Source: DAOTXN01 sp034435435 | GTDB taxonomy: Bacteria > Chloroflexota > Anaerolineae > S140-20 | Assembly (NCBI GenBank): GCA_034435435.1 | Contig: DAOTXN010000130.1 | Span: 22,982-86,981, forward strand | Reading direction: 5' to 3' | Length of the DNA: 64,000 nt | Notes under the pieces: model-generated | The model's database searches: none | Told to the model about the DNA's origin: nothing | What the model saw: only the letters and a program-made list of their open reading frames with translations | Translations under genes and position numbers: made by a program | In this document: piece after piece, positions 14,745 through 23,206 of the stretch | How the letters are laid out: the number at the start of each line of letters is the position of its first letter | How positions within the stretch are numbered: the first letter of the stretch is position 1

Positions 14745-15596
14745 ATGATCAGAAACGCACTCACAGTAGATGTCGAAGATTGGGCGCAGTCCACGCTAGA
14801 CCTGTCGCGCTCTATCAGCGAACGGGTCGTGGTTAACACACGGCGTTTGTTAGCTTTGTTCGCCGAGTACGATGTACGGGCAACCTTTTTCGTGCAGGGC
14901 ATGGTCGCCGAACGCTACCCGGAGTTGGTGACCGAGATCGCCGCCGCCGGCCACGAACTGGGGACCCACGGCCACTCCCACCAGCCCGTCTATCGCTTGG
15001 GGCAGGCGCAGTTTGCCGCCGAATTGGCCCGCTCTATCGCCTTTATCGAAGCCGCCGGCGGCCAACAGGTGATCGGGCACCGCGCCCCCGACTTTTCCAT
15101 CCCTCCCGGCGCCCCCTGGGCCTGGGAGGTATTGCGTGACCACGGCCTGCGCTACGATTCGAGCGTTTTTCCAGCCCCCAACCCGCGCTACGGTACGCCC
15201 GGCGCACCCTGCCACCCTTACCATGTGTTAGACGGACTGGTCGAGTTCCCTGTGGCGGTGCTGGCCCTCGGCCCACTGCGCCTGCCGGCGGCCGGGGGTG
15301 GGTATTTCCGGCTGTTCCCCTACCTTCTCACCCGCTGGGGCCTACACCGCCTCAACGCCAGGGGACTGTCGGCTGTGTTGTACACCCACCCTTATGATCT
15401 GGACGAGCGCGAGCTGGGTCAACTGGGTCGCCAGGTGCCGTGGCGGCTGCGCTTGACGCAAGGGGTGAACCGGGGTCGCATGGAACGCAAACTGCGGGCG
15501 CTGCTGCGCGATTTTACCTTTGGGCCGTTGGTAGACCTGCTGCCAGGCGTGAAACGGCCGGCCCTGAGCCTGTCGAAGGGTGAAGCGAACGCGTAA
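14745..15596 (+). CDS. Polysaccharide deacetylase (DUF3473/XrtA-locus type)
   Basis: 283 residues of the NodB fold. TVDVEDWAQS has the catalytic and metal Asp pair, HELGTHGHSHQPV the two metal His, and HRAPDFSI the R-x-P-x-[FY] motif. YDSSVFPAPNPRYG and YTHPYDLDERE match the subfamily found in exosortase and polysaccharide loci. It removes acetyl groups from amino sugars, probably of the glycan made by this cluster. The ribosome site AGGAAAG precedes the ATG at 14745. The last dozen residues (PALSLSKGEANA) come from a short dispersed repeat, not from the enzyme fold, so the repeat supplies the C-terminus and stop. Confidence 0.92.
   Translation: MIRNALTVDVEDWAQSTLDLSRSISERVVVNTRRLLALFAEYDVRATFFVQGMVAERYPELVTEIAAAGHELGTHGHSHQPVYRLGQAQFAAELARSIAFIEAAGGQQVIGHRAPDFSIPPGAPWAWEVLRDHGLRYDSSVFPAPNPRYGTPGAPCHPYHVLDGLVEFPVAVLALGPLRLPAAGGGYFRLFPYLLTRWGLHRLNARGLSAVLYTHPYDLDERELGQLGRQVPWRLRLTQGVNRGRMERKLRALLRDFTFGPLVDLLPGVKRPALSLSKGEANA
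15560..15581. repeat. CCCTGAGCCTGTCGAAGGG dispersed repeat at the deacetylase 3' end
   Basis: The unit gives the peptide ALSLSKG in this frame. I know this element from memory as a frequent short repeat in bacterial genomes. A degenerate copy appears near 5341-5376 inside the acyl-ligase gene. Confidence 0.6.
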
Positions 15597-15624
15597 ATTC
15601 GGGAATCGGCAACTGTGTACGGGG

Positions 15625-15659
15625 AATCGAAAATCCAAAATCTGAAATCCAAAATGCTA
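15625..15659. repeat. 7-bp tandem array at the start of the polymerase gene
   Basis: AATCGAA, AATCCAA, AATCTGA, AATCCAA, AATGCTA. The ATG at 15654 falls in the last unit, so the array replaces a normal ribosome-binding site; the upstream in-frame ATG at 15615 would translate it as SKIQNLKSK. Confidence 0.75.
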
Positions 15660-16979
15660 AATCCCCTCACTGCGGCGCTGGTGGTCGTCCTGCTGGGTGG
15701 GATGGCTGGGGTCGGCATTTCCGCATTGACGCCTGCGCTGGGCGACCAGACGGCGCTGCTGGCGCTGGCTCTGCCGGCCGGCTTGATCGTGACGCTGCTG
15801 TGCTGGTATTGCTTTGACTGGATGATGTTCGTCGCCCTGGCCTGCTCTAGCGTCGTGTTCATGGAGCCGGCGCCGGTGGACCTGCTGCTCATCCTGCTGT
15901 TAATTGTCGGCCTGCTCAACGGGCGGCTCTCCCCCCAGCGCTTGCACAACGCCCCCCTCATCCATTTGTCCGTCTGGCTGCTGGCGCTGACCAACCTGTT
16001 TGCTATGATCCCCGGCGGCTACCCCGCGCCCGCCTCGCTGCTCTTTGCGGCGGTCTCGTTCTACCTGCTGGCCTCGATGTACCTGGTCCAAATGTACGTC
16101 ACCTCGCCCCGCCAGGGCCACGTCATTCTAGCCGGCTATTGGGTCGCGGCGGGGATCGCCGTCGGCAGCGTGCTACCGTTTTACATCGGGCTGCAACAGC
16201 GTCTCACCGCGCCGGGGTTGAATAGCGGACAGTTGGGGGTCATCGGATTACGGGCGCGCGGGCTCTTCAAAGACCCCAACGTGTTTGGGCCTTTTCTGGT
16301 GCCCCTGTTTCTGCTGGTACTGGACGAATGGGTCGAGCCGACTCTAACCCGTATCCCGGCCCTGCTTAAAGGGTTGACTTGTTCCCTGGTGGTGGTCGGC
16401 ATCTTTCTCTCCTTCTCGCGAGCAGCCTGGATCAACCTGGGAGTCGGGGTGGTTCTATATACCAGCATCAACCTGCTGCGGGGGCGGCGCATCAAGCGCC
16501 TGCTGGTCATCCTGGGCAGCGGCGCGGCTGTCGCCGGGCTCCTGGTTGGTCTACTGTTTGCAAGCCGACCCGATTTGGTGAACCTGTTTAACTGGCGGCT
16601 GGACCTGCAACAACGCTACGACAGTTTTCGCTTCGCCCGTCACCAGGAAGGCATTATGAGCGCCTTTACCGACCCCATCGGCGTAGGTCCTGGCAATTTT
16701 GGCGGCGCCCACCAGCTTTTCGTCAAGACCCTGGCCGAGCAGGGCTGGCTGGGCTTTGCCGCCTTGCTGACCCTGTTGTTCACCCTCACCGCCAGAGGCT
16801 TGAGGACTGTGTTCAGCAAAGTGCACGGCCTGTCTAGCGCAGCCGTGCTGGCAGGGCTGGCCGGTACCTTGACCAACAGTTTCGTCATAGACACCATCCA
16901 CTGGCGACACTTTTACCTGCTCCTGGGGCTGGCGTGGGCCATGTCCGATGGGGCCCAGGAGGCGCACGATGAGCCATAG
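15654..16979 (+). CDS. O-antigen ligase/polymerase-like membrane protein (Wzy/WaaL)
   Basis: 441 residues, about 10-12 membrane helices, with the large extracytoplasmic segment typical of the Wzy_C family: GLRARGLFKDPNVFGPFLVPL before it and DPIGVGPGNFGGAHQLFVKTLAEQGWLGF within it, the latter containing the conserved G-x-G-x-x-N-x(3)-HN/Q pattern. Polymerises or ligates lipid-linked repeat units at the outer face of the membrane. The start is uncertain: ATG 15654 gives a protein beginning MLNPLTAAL, while ATG 15615 adds a repeat-encoded lead. It overlaps the GT4 start by 11 bp. Confidence 0.87.
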   Translation: MLNPLTAALVVVLLGGMAGVGISALTPALGDQTALLALALPAGLIVTLLCWYCFDWMMFVALACSSVVFMEPAPVDLLLILLLIVGLLNGRLSPQRLHNAPLIHLSVWLLALTNLFAMIPGGYPAPASLLFAAVSFYLLASMYLVQMYVTSPRQGHVILAGYWVAAGIAVGSVLPFYIGLQQRLTAPGLNSGQLGVIGLRARGLFKDPNVFGPFLVPLFLLVLDEWVEPTLTRIPALLKGLTCSLVVVGIFLSFSRAAWINLGVGVVLYTSINLLRGRRIKRLLVILGSGAAVAGLLVGLLFASRPDLVNLFNWRLDLQQRYDSFRFARHQEGIMSAFTDPIGVGPGNFGGAHQLFVKTLAEQGWLGFAALLTLLFTLTARGLRTVFSKVHGLSSAAVLAGLAGTLTNSFVIDTIHWRHFYLLLGLAWAMSDGAQEAHDEP

Positions 16980-18147
16980 ATTAAAGGTGTTTCAAGTAGT
17001 CCCGGCGGCGGCCTGGGGCGGTGGCAGCGTCGTCATCTTGCGGTTGATCCAGGCGCTAGTCCGCGCCGGCTGCCAGGTGACGGTGTTGTGCTCCACCGAC
17101 CCGCGCACCGTGGCCGAGTTTTCCCAGAGCGGGGCCGAGGTGATCCACGCCCGCCACTGGCGGCGACCCATCAGCCCGCTGCAAGACTTGCTCTTTCTGT
17201 TCGAGATGTACCGCGTGTGCCGACTGGGAAAATTCGACGTTGTGCACACCCACATGCCCAAAGGTGGAGTGATCGGGCGCGTGGCCGCCCGTATGGCCGA
17301 TACACCCCTGGTCATCCACACCATCCACGGCCTGGCGTTCAACGAATTTATGTCACGCCCCAGGGCCTGGCTCTATCGCACCCTGGAGCGCCTGTCGGCG
17401 CCCTGCTGTGACCTGTTCATCTCGGTGAACGCCCAGGACCGCCAGCGGGCCATCGCGACCGGCGTCACCTCCCCCGACCGAATCGTGACCGTGCTCAACG
17501 GCATAGACGTGGAACCGTTCCTGACCGCCCGGCCTGCCCCGCTGCGGGCCGAAATAGGCCTGCCCACCGACGCCCTCCTGATCGGCGCGACCGGCCGGCT
17601 GGCGACCCAGAAAGGCTTTGAATACCTGATCCGCGCCGTCCCCCTGCTCGTCGCCGCCGAACCTCGCGCTCACGTGATCCTGGTGGGCGACGGTGAGCTG
17701 GAGACCGACCTGCGCGCCTTGATCGCAGAGCTGGACCTTCAGGATCGATGTCACCTGCTGGGCTTTCGCCAGGATGTGCCGGCCTTACTGGCCTCTTTTG
17801 ACCTGTATGCCCAACCCTCCCTGTGGGAGGGCCTCTCGATCTCGTTGCTTGAGGCCATGGCCGCCGGCAAACCCATCATCGCCACCGACATCATCGGCAA
17901 CCGCGAAGTGGTCCGGGACGGCATCACCGGCCGGCTGGTACCCCCGGCCGACCCACCGGCCCTGGCGCGGGCGCTGCTACAACTGATCGGCGATCCCGCT
18001 CTGGCGGGCCGGCTGGGCCAACAGGCTCAACAACATGCGATAATACATTTCAGCGCCGAACGCATGATTCAAGAGACGCTCGAGCTGTATCGGGTTTGGC
18101 TGGCCAAAACCCCCGCTGGCGCGGCGGCTCTGGCCGTGGAGCTTTAG
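16969..18147 (+). CDS. Family 4 glycosyltransferase (GT-B fold)
   Basis: 392 residues. The N-terminal Rossmann half starts FQVVPAAAWGGGSVVILRLIQAL with the glycine-rich acceptor loop. VVHTHMPKGGVIGRVAA and VLNGIDVEPF lead to the C-terminal half with GRLATQKGFEYLIRAV and VILVGDGELE. The donor-binding E-x(7)-E motif is in PSLWEGLSISLLEAMAAGKPIIATDI. It retains the nucleotide sugar and transfers it with retention of configuration. It is the only classical glycosyltransferase in the cluster, so further sugars must come from elsewhere in the genome. Ribosome site CCAGGAGG precedes the ATG at 16969, inside the end of the polymerase gene. Confidence 0.92.
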   Translation: MSHRLKVFQVVPAAAWGGGSVVILRLIQALVRAGCQVTVLCSTDPRTVAEFSQSGAEVIHARHWRRPISPLQDLLFLFEMYRVCRLGKFDVVHTHMPKGGVIGRVAARMADTPLVIHTIHGLAFNEFMSRPRAWLYRTLERLSAPCCDLFISVNAQDRQRAIATGVTSPDRIVTVLNGIDVEPFLTARPAPLRAEIGLPTDALLIGATGRLATQKGFEYLIRAVPLLVAAEPRAHVILVGDGELETDLRALIAELDLQDRCHLLGFRQDVPALLASFDLYAQPSLWEGLSISLLEAMAAGKPIIATDIIGNREVVRDGITGRLVPPADPPALARALLQLIGDPALAGRLGQQAQQHAIIHFSAERMIQETLELYRVWLAKTPAGAAALAVEL

Positions 18148-18149
18148 CT

Positions 18150-19463
18150 ATGGAGACACAGAACTTTATGCGCATCGTATGGAGATGGTTGTGGCTGCTT
18201 TTGCTGGGCGTCGCCGTGGGCGTGGGGACCAGCTATTATGCTCTTCGCGCCCTGGGCCACGTGCCTGTTTATGAGGCCACGGCCACGGTCGGCATTGGCA
18301 CTCAACTGCTCGGCGCCGACCAAAACCTTGAAAACCTCCAGCTCGGTCGCGAGCTGGCCCCCACTTATGTGGAACTGGTGACCATGCGGCCGATGACCCA
18401 GGCCGTCATTGACGAACTGCAACTCTCCCTCACTCCTCAAGAGTTGGCCGGCCAACTGCGGGTAGACATACTGCCCGACAGCCCATATTTGCACATCACC
18501 GCCGTCGCCCACACCTCACAGCAGGCCGCCGACATCGCCAATGCCACGGCCCGCCAACTGGCTCTCCAGACACCCCCGCGCCTGCGTGGACTGTTCCAAA
18601 TCGTCGAACCGGCCACGCCCCCGGCCGCGCCCAGCCTGCGTCCCTTTATCGCCGTCTTTATCGCCGGTCTGGTGGGGCTATTTCTGGCGTTGGGGATAGC
18701 CGCCCTGATCGAGCGACTGGACGACACACTCAAGAGGCCGGAACAAGTCACTCGCCACCTGGGACTGACGGTGTTCGGCGTGATCCGGCCTACTCGCCCA
18801 CGCTGGAAGCGCCTGCTCCGGCGATCCGCGCCAACGCCAGGACCGGCGCTCACCCGGCAACCGGTATGGTGGACAGCCATCGAGGGTTGCCGCCACGTTT
18901 GGAACGGAGCCAGCCCAGGCGCCGGTCAACCCACAGGCAAGCGGGTGCTCGTCACCAGTCCTGGCCGCGCCGAGGGCAAGACGACCGCGGCCATCGGTCT
19001 GGCGGCGGCCTGGGCCAGAACGGGCCTCAACGTGGCCCTGCTGGAGGCCCACCTGGACCGGCCGGCCCTGGGCCGGCGGTTGGGCCTTTCCGCCGCTGCG
19101 GACCTGGCTGCCTGGTCAGAGGACGGCATCCCCGCACTTCAGGAGGTCATGATAGGCCGGTCAACCAAGCTCAGGGTGCTGGCCGCCGGTCATGCCGCGC
19201 CCGACCCGCTCGATCTGATCTCTGCGCCGCCCTTTCAACGCCTGCTGGAGGAGATCGACCGGCAGGCCGATCTGGTGGTCATTGACGCGCCGCCGCTCCT
19301 GTCCAATGCTGAAGCCCCTTTGTTAGCGGGCAAGGCCGATGGCGTCCTGCTGGTGGTGCGCGCCCGCAAAACCCGCCTAGGCGCCCTCAAGGAGGCTGTC
19401 GAAATACTCAACCTAGTGGGCAGCCCGGTGTTGGGAGTAATTTTCGATACCGGCCAAGAGTAG
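18150..19463 (+). CDS. Wzz/chain-length determinant fused to a BY-kinase-like ATPase
   Basis: 437 residues. Two membrane helices (about 12-32 and 180-203) bracket a Wzz extracytoplasmic domain, with the proline-rich VEPATPPAAPSLRP before the second helix. A cytosolic CpsD/Etk-like ATPase follows, with Walker A SPGRAEGKTTAAIGLA and the Walker B-like stretch DLVVIDAPPLL. The family controls polysaccharide chain length and export by cycles of tyrosine phosphorylation. Two points are unusual: the P-loop is longer spaced than the usual PGEGKS/T, and the C-terminus (GVIFDTGQE) has no tyrosine cluster. Starts 2 bp after the GT4 stop and ends 2 bp before the next gene. Confidence 0.88.
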   Translation: METQNFMRIVWRWLWLLLLGVAVGVGTSYYALRALGHVPVYEATATVGIGTQLLGADQNLENLQLGRELAPTYVELVTMRPMTQAVIDELQLSLTPQELAGQLRVDILPDSPYLHITAVAHTSQQAADIANATARQLALQTPPRLRGLFQIVEPATPPAAPSLRPFIAVFIAGLVGLFLALGIAALIERLDDTLKRPEQVTRHLGLTVFGVIRPTRPRWKRLLRRSAPTPGPALTRQPVWWTAIEGCRHVWNGASPGAGQPTGKRVLVTSPGRAEGKTTAAIGLAAAWARTGLNVALLEAHLDRPALGRRLGLSAAADLAAWSEDGIPALQEVMIGRSTKLRVLAAGHAAPDPLDLISAPPFQRLLEEIDRQADLVVIDAPPLLSNAEAPLLAGKADGVLLVVRARKTRLGALKEAVEILNLVGSPVLGVIFDTGQE

Positions 19464-19465
19464 AG

Positions 19466-20092
19466 ATGAGTGAGAAGCAGATCGCTATTGTACCGATGAC
19501 CCAAGTCCACGTGCCGGACGTCGTCGCGGCCCATATAGCCAGCTTTCCTGAGGCTTTCCTCACCTTTCTGGGTCAGCGCTTCCTGACGGTGCTCTACGGC
19601 GGGGCGATCACCTCGCCCTATGGTCTGGGGGTAGTAGCGGTGGACCAAGAGAATCGGGAGCAAACGGTGGCCGGATTTGCCGTGGGGATGCTCAACCCGG
19701 CCGCTTTTTACCGGGGACTGCTGCGAGAGCAAGGCTGGCGCTTTGCGTGGGCCGCCCTCCACGGCGTGGCCCGCCGCCCGCAGATTATTGCCCGCCTGCT
19801 CCGCGCCCGGCGCTACCCTGCCGAGACCCCCCGAGACGAGCGCACGGTCACGTTGGGGTCCATCGGCGTGCGGCCGGAATATCGGAGGTGCGGGCTGGGT
19901 AGCCGCCTGGTGCAAGGCTTTTTAGAACTGGCGCAAGTGCGGGGCGCTCGACAGGTCAACCTGACCACCGACGCGGCGAACAACGAGGCCGTGAACGCTT
20001 TTTACGGTCGCTTGGGCTTTATCTGTACACACAGCTTCTGCACCCCTGAGGGGCGCTATATGCAGGAGTATCAGATTGATTTGCGACCTTAG
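19466..20092 (+). CDS. GNAT-family N-acetyltransferase
   Basis: 208 residues. VTLGSIGVRPEYRRCGLGSRLVQGFLELA carries the acetyl-CoA loop (Q/R-x-x-G-x-G/A), and VNLTTDAANNEAVNAFYGRLGF is the motif-B helix and strand. The N-terminal half includes ASFPEAFLTFLGQRFL, as in GNATs of polysaccharide clusters. It probably acetylates an amino sugar made with the DegT aminotransferase downstream. Starts 2 bp after the BY-kinase gene. The specific acceptor cannot be read from sequence. Confidence 0.85.
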   Translation: MSEKQIAIVPMTQVHVPDVVAAHIASFPEAFLTFLGQRFLTVLYGGAITSPYGLGVVAVDQENREQTVAGFAVGMLNPAAFYRGLLREQGWRFAWAALHGVARRPQIIARLLRARRYPAETPRDERTVTLGSIGVRPEYRRCGLGSRLVQGFLELAQVRGARQVNLTTDAANNEAVNAFYGRLGFICTHSFCTPEGRYMQEYQIDLRP

Positions 20093-20114
20093 GTCTTTCA
20101 CAGGAGCAAAAGAA

Positions 20115-21248
20115 ATGGTCATGGAATTAGAACAACTCTCAACGGGCACGACTGCCGCCGAGGCGGCCTGGGATTCTCGGTATTACACGGAACCGGACTG
20201 TGAGGACATTCAAAGGCTCCTCGCCAGCGAATATCCCGACTCGGACGTCGGCCTGCCCGAGTTTTTTGAGTGGCAGTGTGACCAGAACCCGGCCGGGCGG
20301 CCTATCATCCGATTGGCCTACGAGTGCTGCCAGAACGAGATCGTGGGAGAAATGTGGGGCTTGCCGATGCGCATCCAGGTAGGGGACCAGGTACAGCGCG
20401 CCACCCTCATCATCAACGGCCTGGTACGCCGAGACTTTCGGTGCCAGGGCGTCATCACCCGTCTCGGACGCGAGAGCTTCACCGATGCCCTGGTCCAACA
20501 AGGAATCGAGTTCACCATTTCGGTACCCAGTCCGCCCACGTATCGGGTGGACACCCAATACCTGTATGGTCTGGAATTGGGACGTATCCCCCTCCTCATC
20601 AAACCGCTCGACTGGGCGGCCTTGCTCACCTACAAAACCGGTCAACCCAAGCTATCGGGACTGGCCGCCGCAGTCCTCAAACACGTGGTGCCCTCGAACT
20701 CGCGGCATTTTCAAGCGCACGGCATCACCCTATGCGGACAAGACTGCTTTGACGAAGCCTTCGACGCTCTGTGGGAGCGGACGCGTCATAAACGCCCGGT
20801 GGCCGTCGTGCGCGACCACGCCTGGCTCAATTGGCGCTATGTGCAGATTCCCACCCGCCACTATGACGTGAGAATTGCCCGAGAGGGCGCAGAAATGCTC
20901 GGCTATATTGTCACCCGCCAGACAATCCTGGAGGGAGTGAATTGCGGGATGATCGTGGACCTGTGGGTCGAACCGACCCAACGCGGGCGACACGCCGCAT
21001 GTCTGTTGATCCAGGAGGCCACCGAGACTTTTCTGAGTCAAGGGATGCAGATTTCTGGCGCGTTGATGCTGCCCGCCACCCACGAATTCACCGCCTTGCG
21101 TCGAGCAGGCTATTGGGTGTGCCCCTCTTTTCTGGAACCCCAACCCATCCCTTTGTGCATTCGCTGGCACACCGACACAGCGCCCCGCCATCCGTTAAAT
21201 GACCTGTCGAATTGGTTTTTTACGATGGGCGATTACGATGTGATTTAG
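20115..21248 (+). CDS. GNAT-like acyltransferase with two GNAT halves
   Basis: 377 residues. The N-terminal part (about 30-170) has a GNAT-like core with LIINGLVRRDFRCQGVITRLGRESF, including the R-x-x-G-x-I acyl-CoA loop. A second GNAT-like part (about 240-355) contains GYIVTRQTILEGVNCGMIVDLWVEPTQRGRHAACLLIQEA. HAWLNWRYVQIPTRHY, between them, is typical of large predicted acetyltransferases of glycan and FemAB-like families. It may add an acyl or aminoacyl group to the repeat unit. The ribosome site CAGGAGC precedes the ATG at 20115. Family level is moderately firm; substrate unknown. Confidence 0.75.
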   Translation: MVMELEQLSTGTTAAEAAWDSRYYTEPDCEDIQRLLASEYPDSDVGLPEFFEWQCDQNPAGRPIIRLAYECCQNEIVGEMWGLPMRIQVGDQVQRATLIINGLVRRDFRCQGVITRLGRESFTDALVQQGIEFTISVPSPPTYRVDTQYLYGLELGRIPLLIKPLDWAALLTYKTGQPKLSGLAAAVLKHVVPSNSRHFQAHGITLCGQDCFDEAFDALWERTRHKRPVAVVRDHAWLNWRYVQIPTRHYDVRIAREGAEMLGYIVTRQTILEGVNCGMIVDLWVEPTQRGRHAACLLIQEATETFLSQGMQISGALMLPATHEFTALRRAGYWVCPSFLEPQPIPLCIRWHTDTAPRHPLNDLSNWFFTMGDYDVI

Positions 21249-21307
21249 TGGCAAGTTGGTACATGGTACGCCCCTTGGGCGGGTAGATTGGGAAAAGGAG
21301 GGACAGA

Positions 21308-22516
21308 GTGACCGTCGAACATGTAGAATCGACCGGGATCGCAGCGCCGGTGCGCGAGCAGCTCTTGCCCTTTTGCGTGCCCGACCTGGGCGAAGCCGAG
21401 ATCAACGAAGTAGTAGACACGTTGCGCTCCGGGTGGATCACCACCGGTCCCAAGACCCAAGAGTTCGAGCGCCGTTTTGCCGCGTACGTGGGCGCCCGCC
21501 ATGCCATCGCCGTCAGCTCGTGTACCCACGGGCTGCTGGTGGCGCTGGCCGTCGCCGGCATCGGTCCCGGCGATGAGGTCATCGTGCCTACCATGACCTT
21601 TTGCGCCACCGCCAACGTCGTGATCCACCTGGGTGCGACGCCAGTGCTGGTAGACGTGGAGCCGGACACACTCAACATTGCACCCGCTGCCGTGGAGCAG
21701 GCCATTACCCCGCGTACCAAAGCCATCCTCCCGGTCCATCTCTACGGCCACCCCTGTAACCTGGACGCCCTCGGCGAGATCGCCCGGCAGCACGACCTGC
21801 TCGTCATCGAGGATGCCGCCCACGCCGTGGGAGCCGCATGGCGCGGGCGGCGTATCGGAACCTTGAGCCAGGCCACCGCTTTCAGTTTTTACGCCATCAA
21901 AAACCTGACCACCGCCGAGGGCGGCATGGTCACCACCGATGACGACGCCTGGGCCGAGCGCCTGCGCGTCTATACCCTGCACGGCATCAGCCGCGACGCC
22001 TGGAAACGTTATTCCAGTGAAGGCTCGTGGTACTACGAAGTGATCCTCCCCGGCTTCAAGTGCAACATGACCGATATCCAGGCGGCGTTGGGGTTGCACC
22101 AGTTGGCCCGTCTGGAAGTCATGAACCTGCGTCGGGCCGAGATCGCCGCCCGCTACGACGAAGCGTTGAGCGACCTGGCCGAGCTGCGTCTGCCGGCCCG
22201 ACGCCCCGGCATCCGCCACGCCTGGCATTTATACCCCATCCGGCTGCGGCTGGACCGGCTCACGGTTGATCGGGCCGCCTTTATCGAACACTTGCGGGCC
22301 GAGGGCATCGGCGCGTCGGTCCACTTTATCCCGCTCCACCGCCAGCCCTACTACCGTGATCGTTTCGGTCTGCGCCCCGCAGACCTGCCCGTAGCCGATG
22401 CGGCCTATCACGAATTGGTCTCGCTGCCGCTCTATCCCCGCATGCAGGACCAAGATGTAGAAGACGTGATCGAGGCCGTGGGGCGTGTCGTGTGGCGTAA
22501 CAGGAGGCAGACGTGA
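21308..22516 (+). CDS. DegT/DnrJ/EryC1/StrS sugar aminotransferase
   Basis: 402 residues of the PLP-dependent sugar aminotransferase family. Conserved blocks: FCVPDLGEAEINEVVDTLRSGWITTGPKTQEFE, VSSCTHGLLVAL, LVIEDAAHAVGA with the PLP Asp, and AFSFYAIKNLTTAEGGMV, in which the lysine of IKN forms the Schiff base (a GHN/GHK variant). It converts a keto-NDP-sugar to an amino sugar. It is next to two acetyltransferases, a PglC-type transferase and an SDR, the gene set of a bacillosamine-like di-N-acetyl sugar pathway. The start is GTG at 21308 with GGAGG upstream; its stop overlaps the next ATG. Confidence 0.93.
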   Translation: MTVEHVESTGIAAPVREQLLPFCVPDLGEAEINEVVDTLRSGWITTGPKTQEFERRFAAYVGARHAIAVSSCTHGLLVALAVAGIGPGDEVIVPTMTFCATANVVIHLGATPVLVDVEPDTLNIAPAAVEQAITPRTKAILPVHLYGHPCNLDALGEIARQHDLLVIEDAAHAVGAAWRGRRIGTLSQATAFSFYAIKNLTTAEGGMVTTDDDAWAERLRVYTLHGISRDAWKRYSSEGSWYYEVILPGFKCNMTDIQAALGLHQLARLEVMNLRRAEIAARYDEALSDLAELRLPARRPGIRHAWHLYPIRLRLDRLTVDRAAFIEHLRAEGIGASVHFIPLHRQPYYRDRFGLRPADLPVADAAYHELVSLPLYPRMQDQDVEDVIEAVGRVVWRNRRQT

Positions 22517-23136
22517 ACACTCGCCCTATCAAACGCGCTATGGATGTGACGGCGGCTCTGACGGGGCTGGCTCTGACGGCTCCGCTCCTGTTCATACTGG
22601 CGATACTGATCAAGCTCGACTCACCGGGGCCGGTGCTGTATTGGAGCAAACGGGTCGGGCGCGGTGGGCAGCTTTTTCGGATGGCCAAGTTGCGCACCAT
22701 GTTCCTGGGGGCCGACCAGACCGGGCCGGCCATCACCGGCCATGCGGATCCTCGCATCACTCCGCTGGGTCGCTGGCTGCGCCGCTTTCACCTGGACGAG
22801 CTGCCCCAACTGTGGCACGTCCTCACGGGCGAGATGAGTCTGGTAGGCCCGCGCCCCGAAGCGCCGTGCTACGCGGCTCACTATACACCTGAACAGCGGC
22901 GCGTGTTGGATGTGCGTCCGGGGATCACCGGTCTGGCCCAGCTTCAGTTTCGCAACGAAGCCGCCATTCTCGGACCCCACGCCACCGATGCCGATTACAT
23001 CCGGCTCATCCTGCCCCACAAGGTGGCCGTGGATTTGGACTATATCGCCCACTGGTCGCTGAGACTGGATTTCAAGATTATCGGCCACACTCCAAGTGTG
23101 CTGGGCAAAAACCCACCAAGCCCACAAGAGCTTTAG
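22513..23136 (+). CDS. Monotopic phosphoglycosyl transferase (PglC/WbaP C-terminal type)
   Basis: 207 residues. One N-terminal re-entrant hydrophobic helix with KRAMDVTAALTGLALTAPLL, then KRVGRGGQLFRMAKLRTM, ITPLGRWLRRFHLDELPQLWHVLTGEMSLVGPRPE with the catalytic D-E dyad in HLDELPQ, and VRPGITGLAQLQ. It transfers a phospho-sugar from an NDP-sugar to undecaprenyl phosphate, the committed first step of the repeat unit. The small size and absence of extra helices match the PglC group. It overlaps the aminotransferase gene by 4 bp, suggesting it uses the sugar that enzyme makes. Confidence 0.94.
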   Translation: MNTRPIKRAMDVTAALTGLALTAPLLFILAILIKLDSPGPVLYWSKRVGRGGQLFRMAKLRTMFLGADQTGPAITGHADPRITPLGRWLRRFHLDELPQLWHVLTGEMSLVGPRPEAPCYAAHYTPEQRRVLDVRPGITGLAQLQFRNEAAILGPHATDADYIRLILPHKVAVDLDYIAHWSLRLDFKIIGHTPSVLGKNPPSPQEL

Positions 23137-23206
23137 GCGTCTTTTAAATGAGAGCACGAGCGCGGCGTGCCAAACCAACCCACGGATCCATCGAGGAGAG
23201 TGAACA

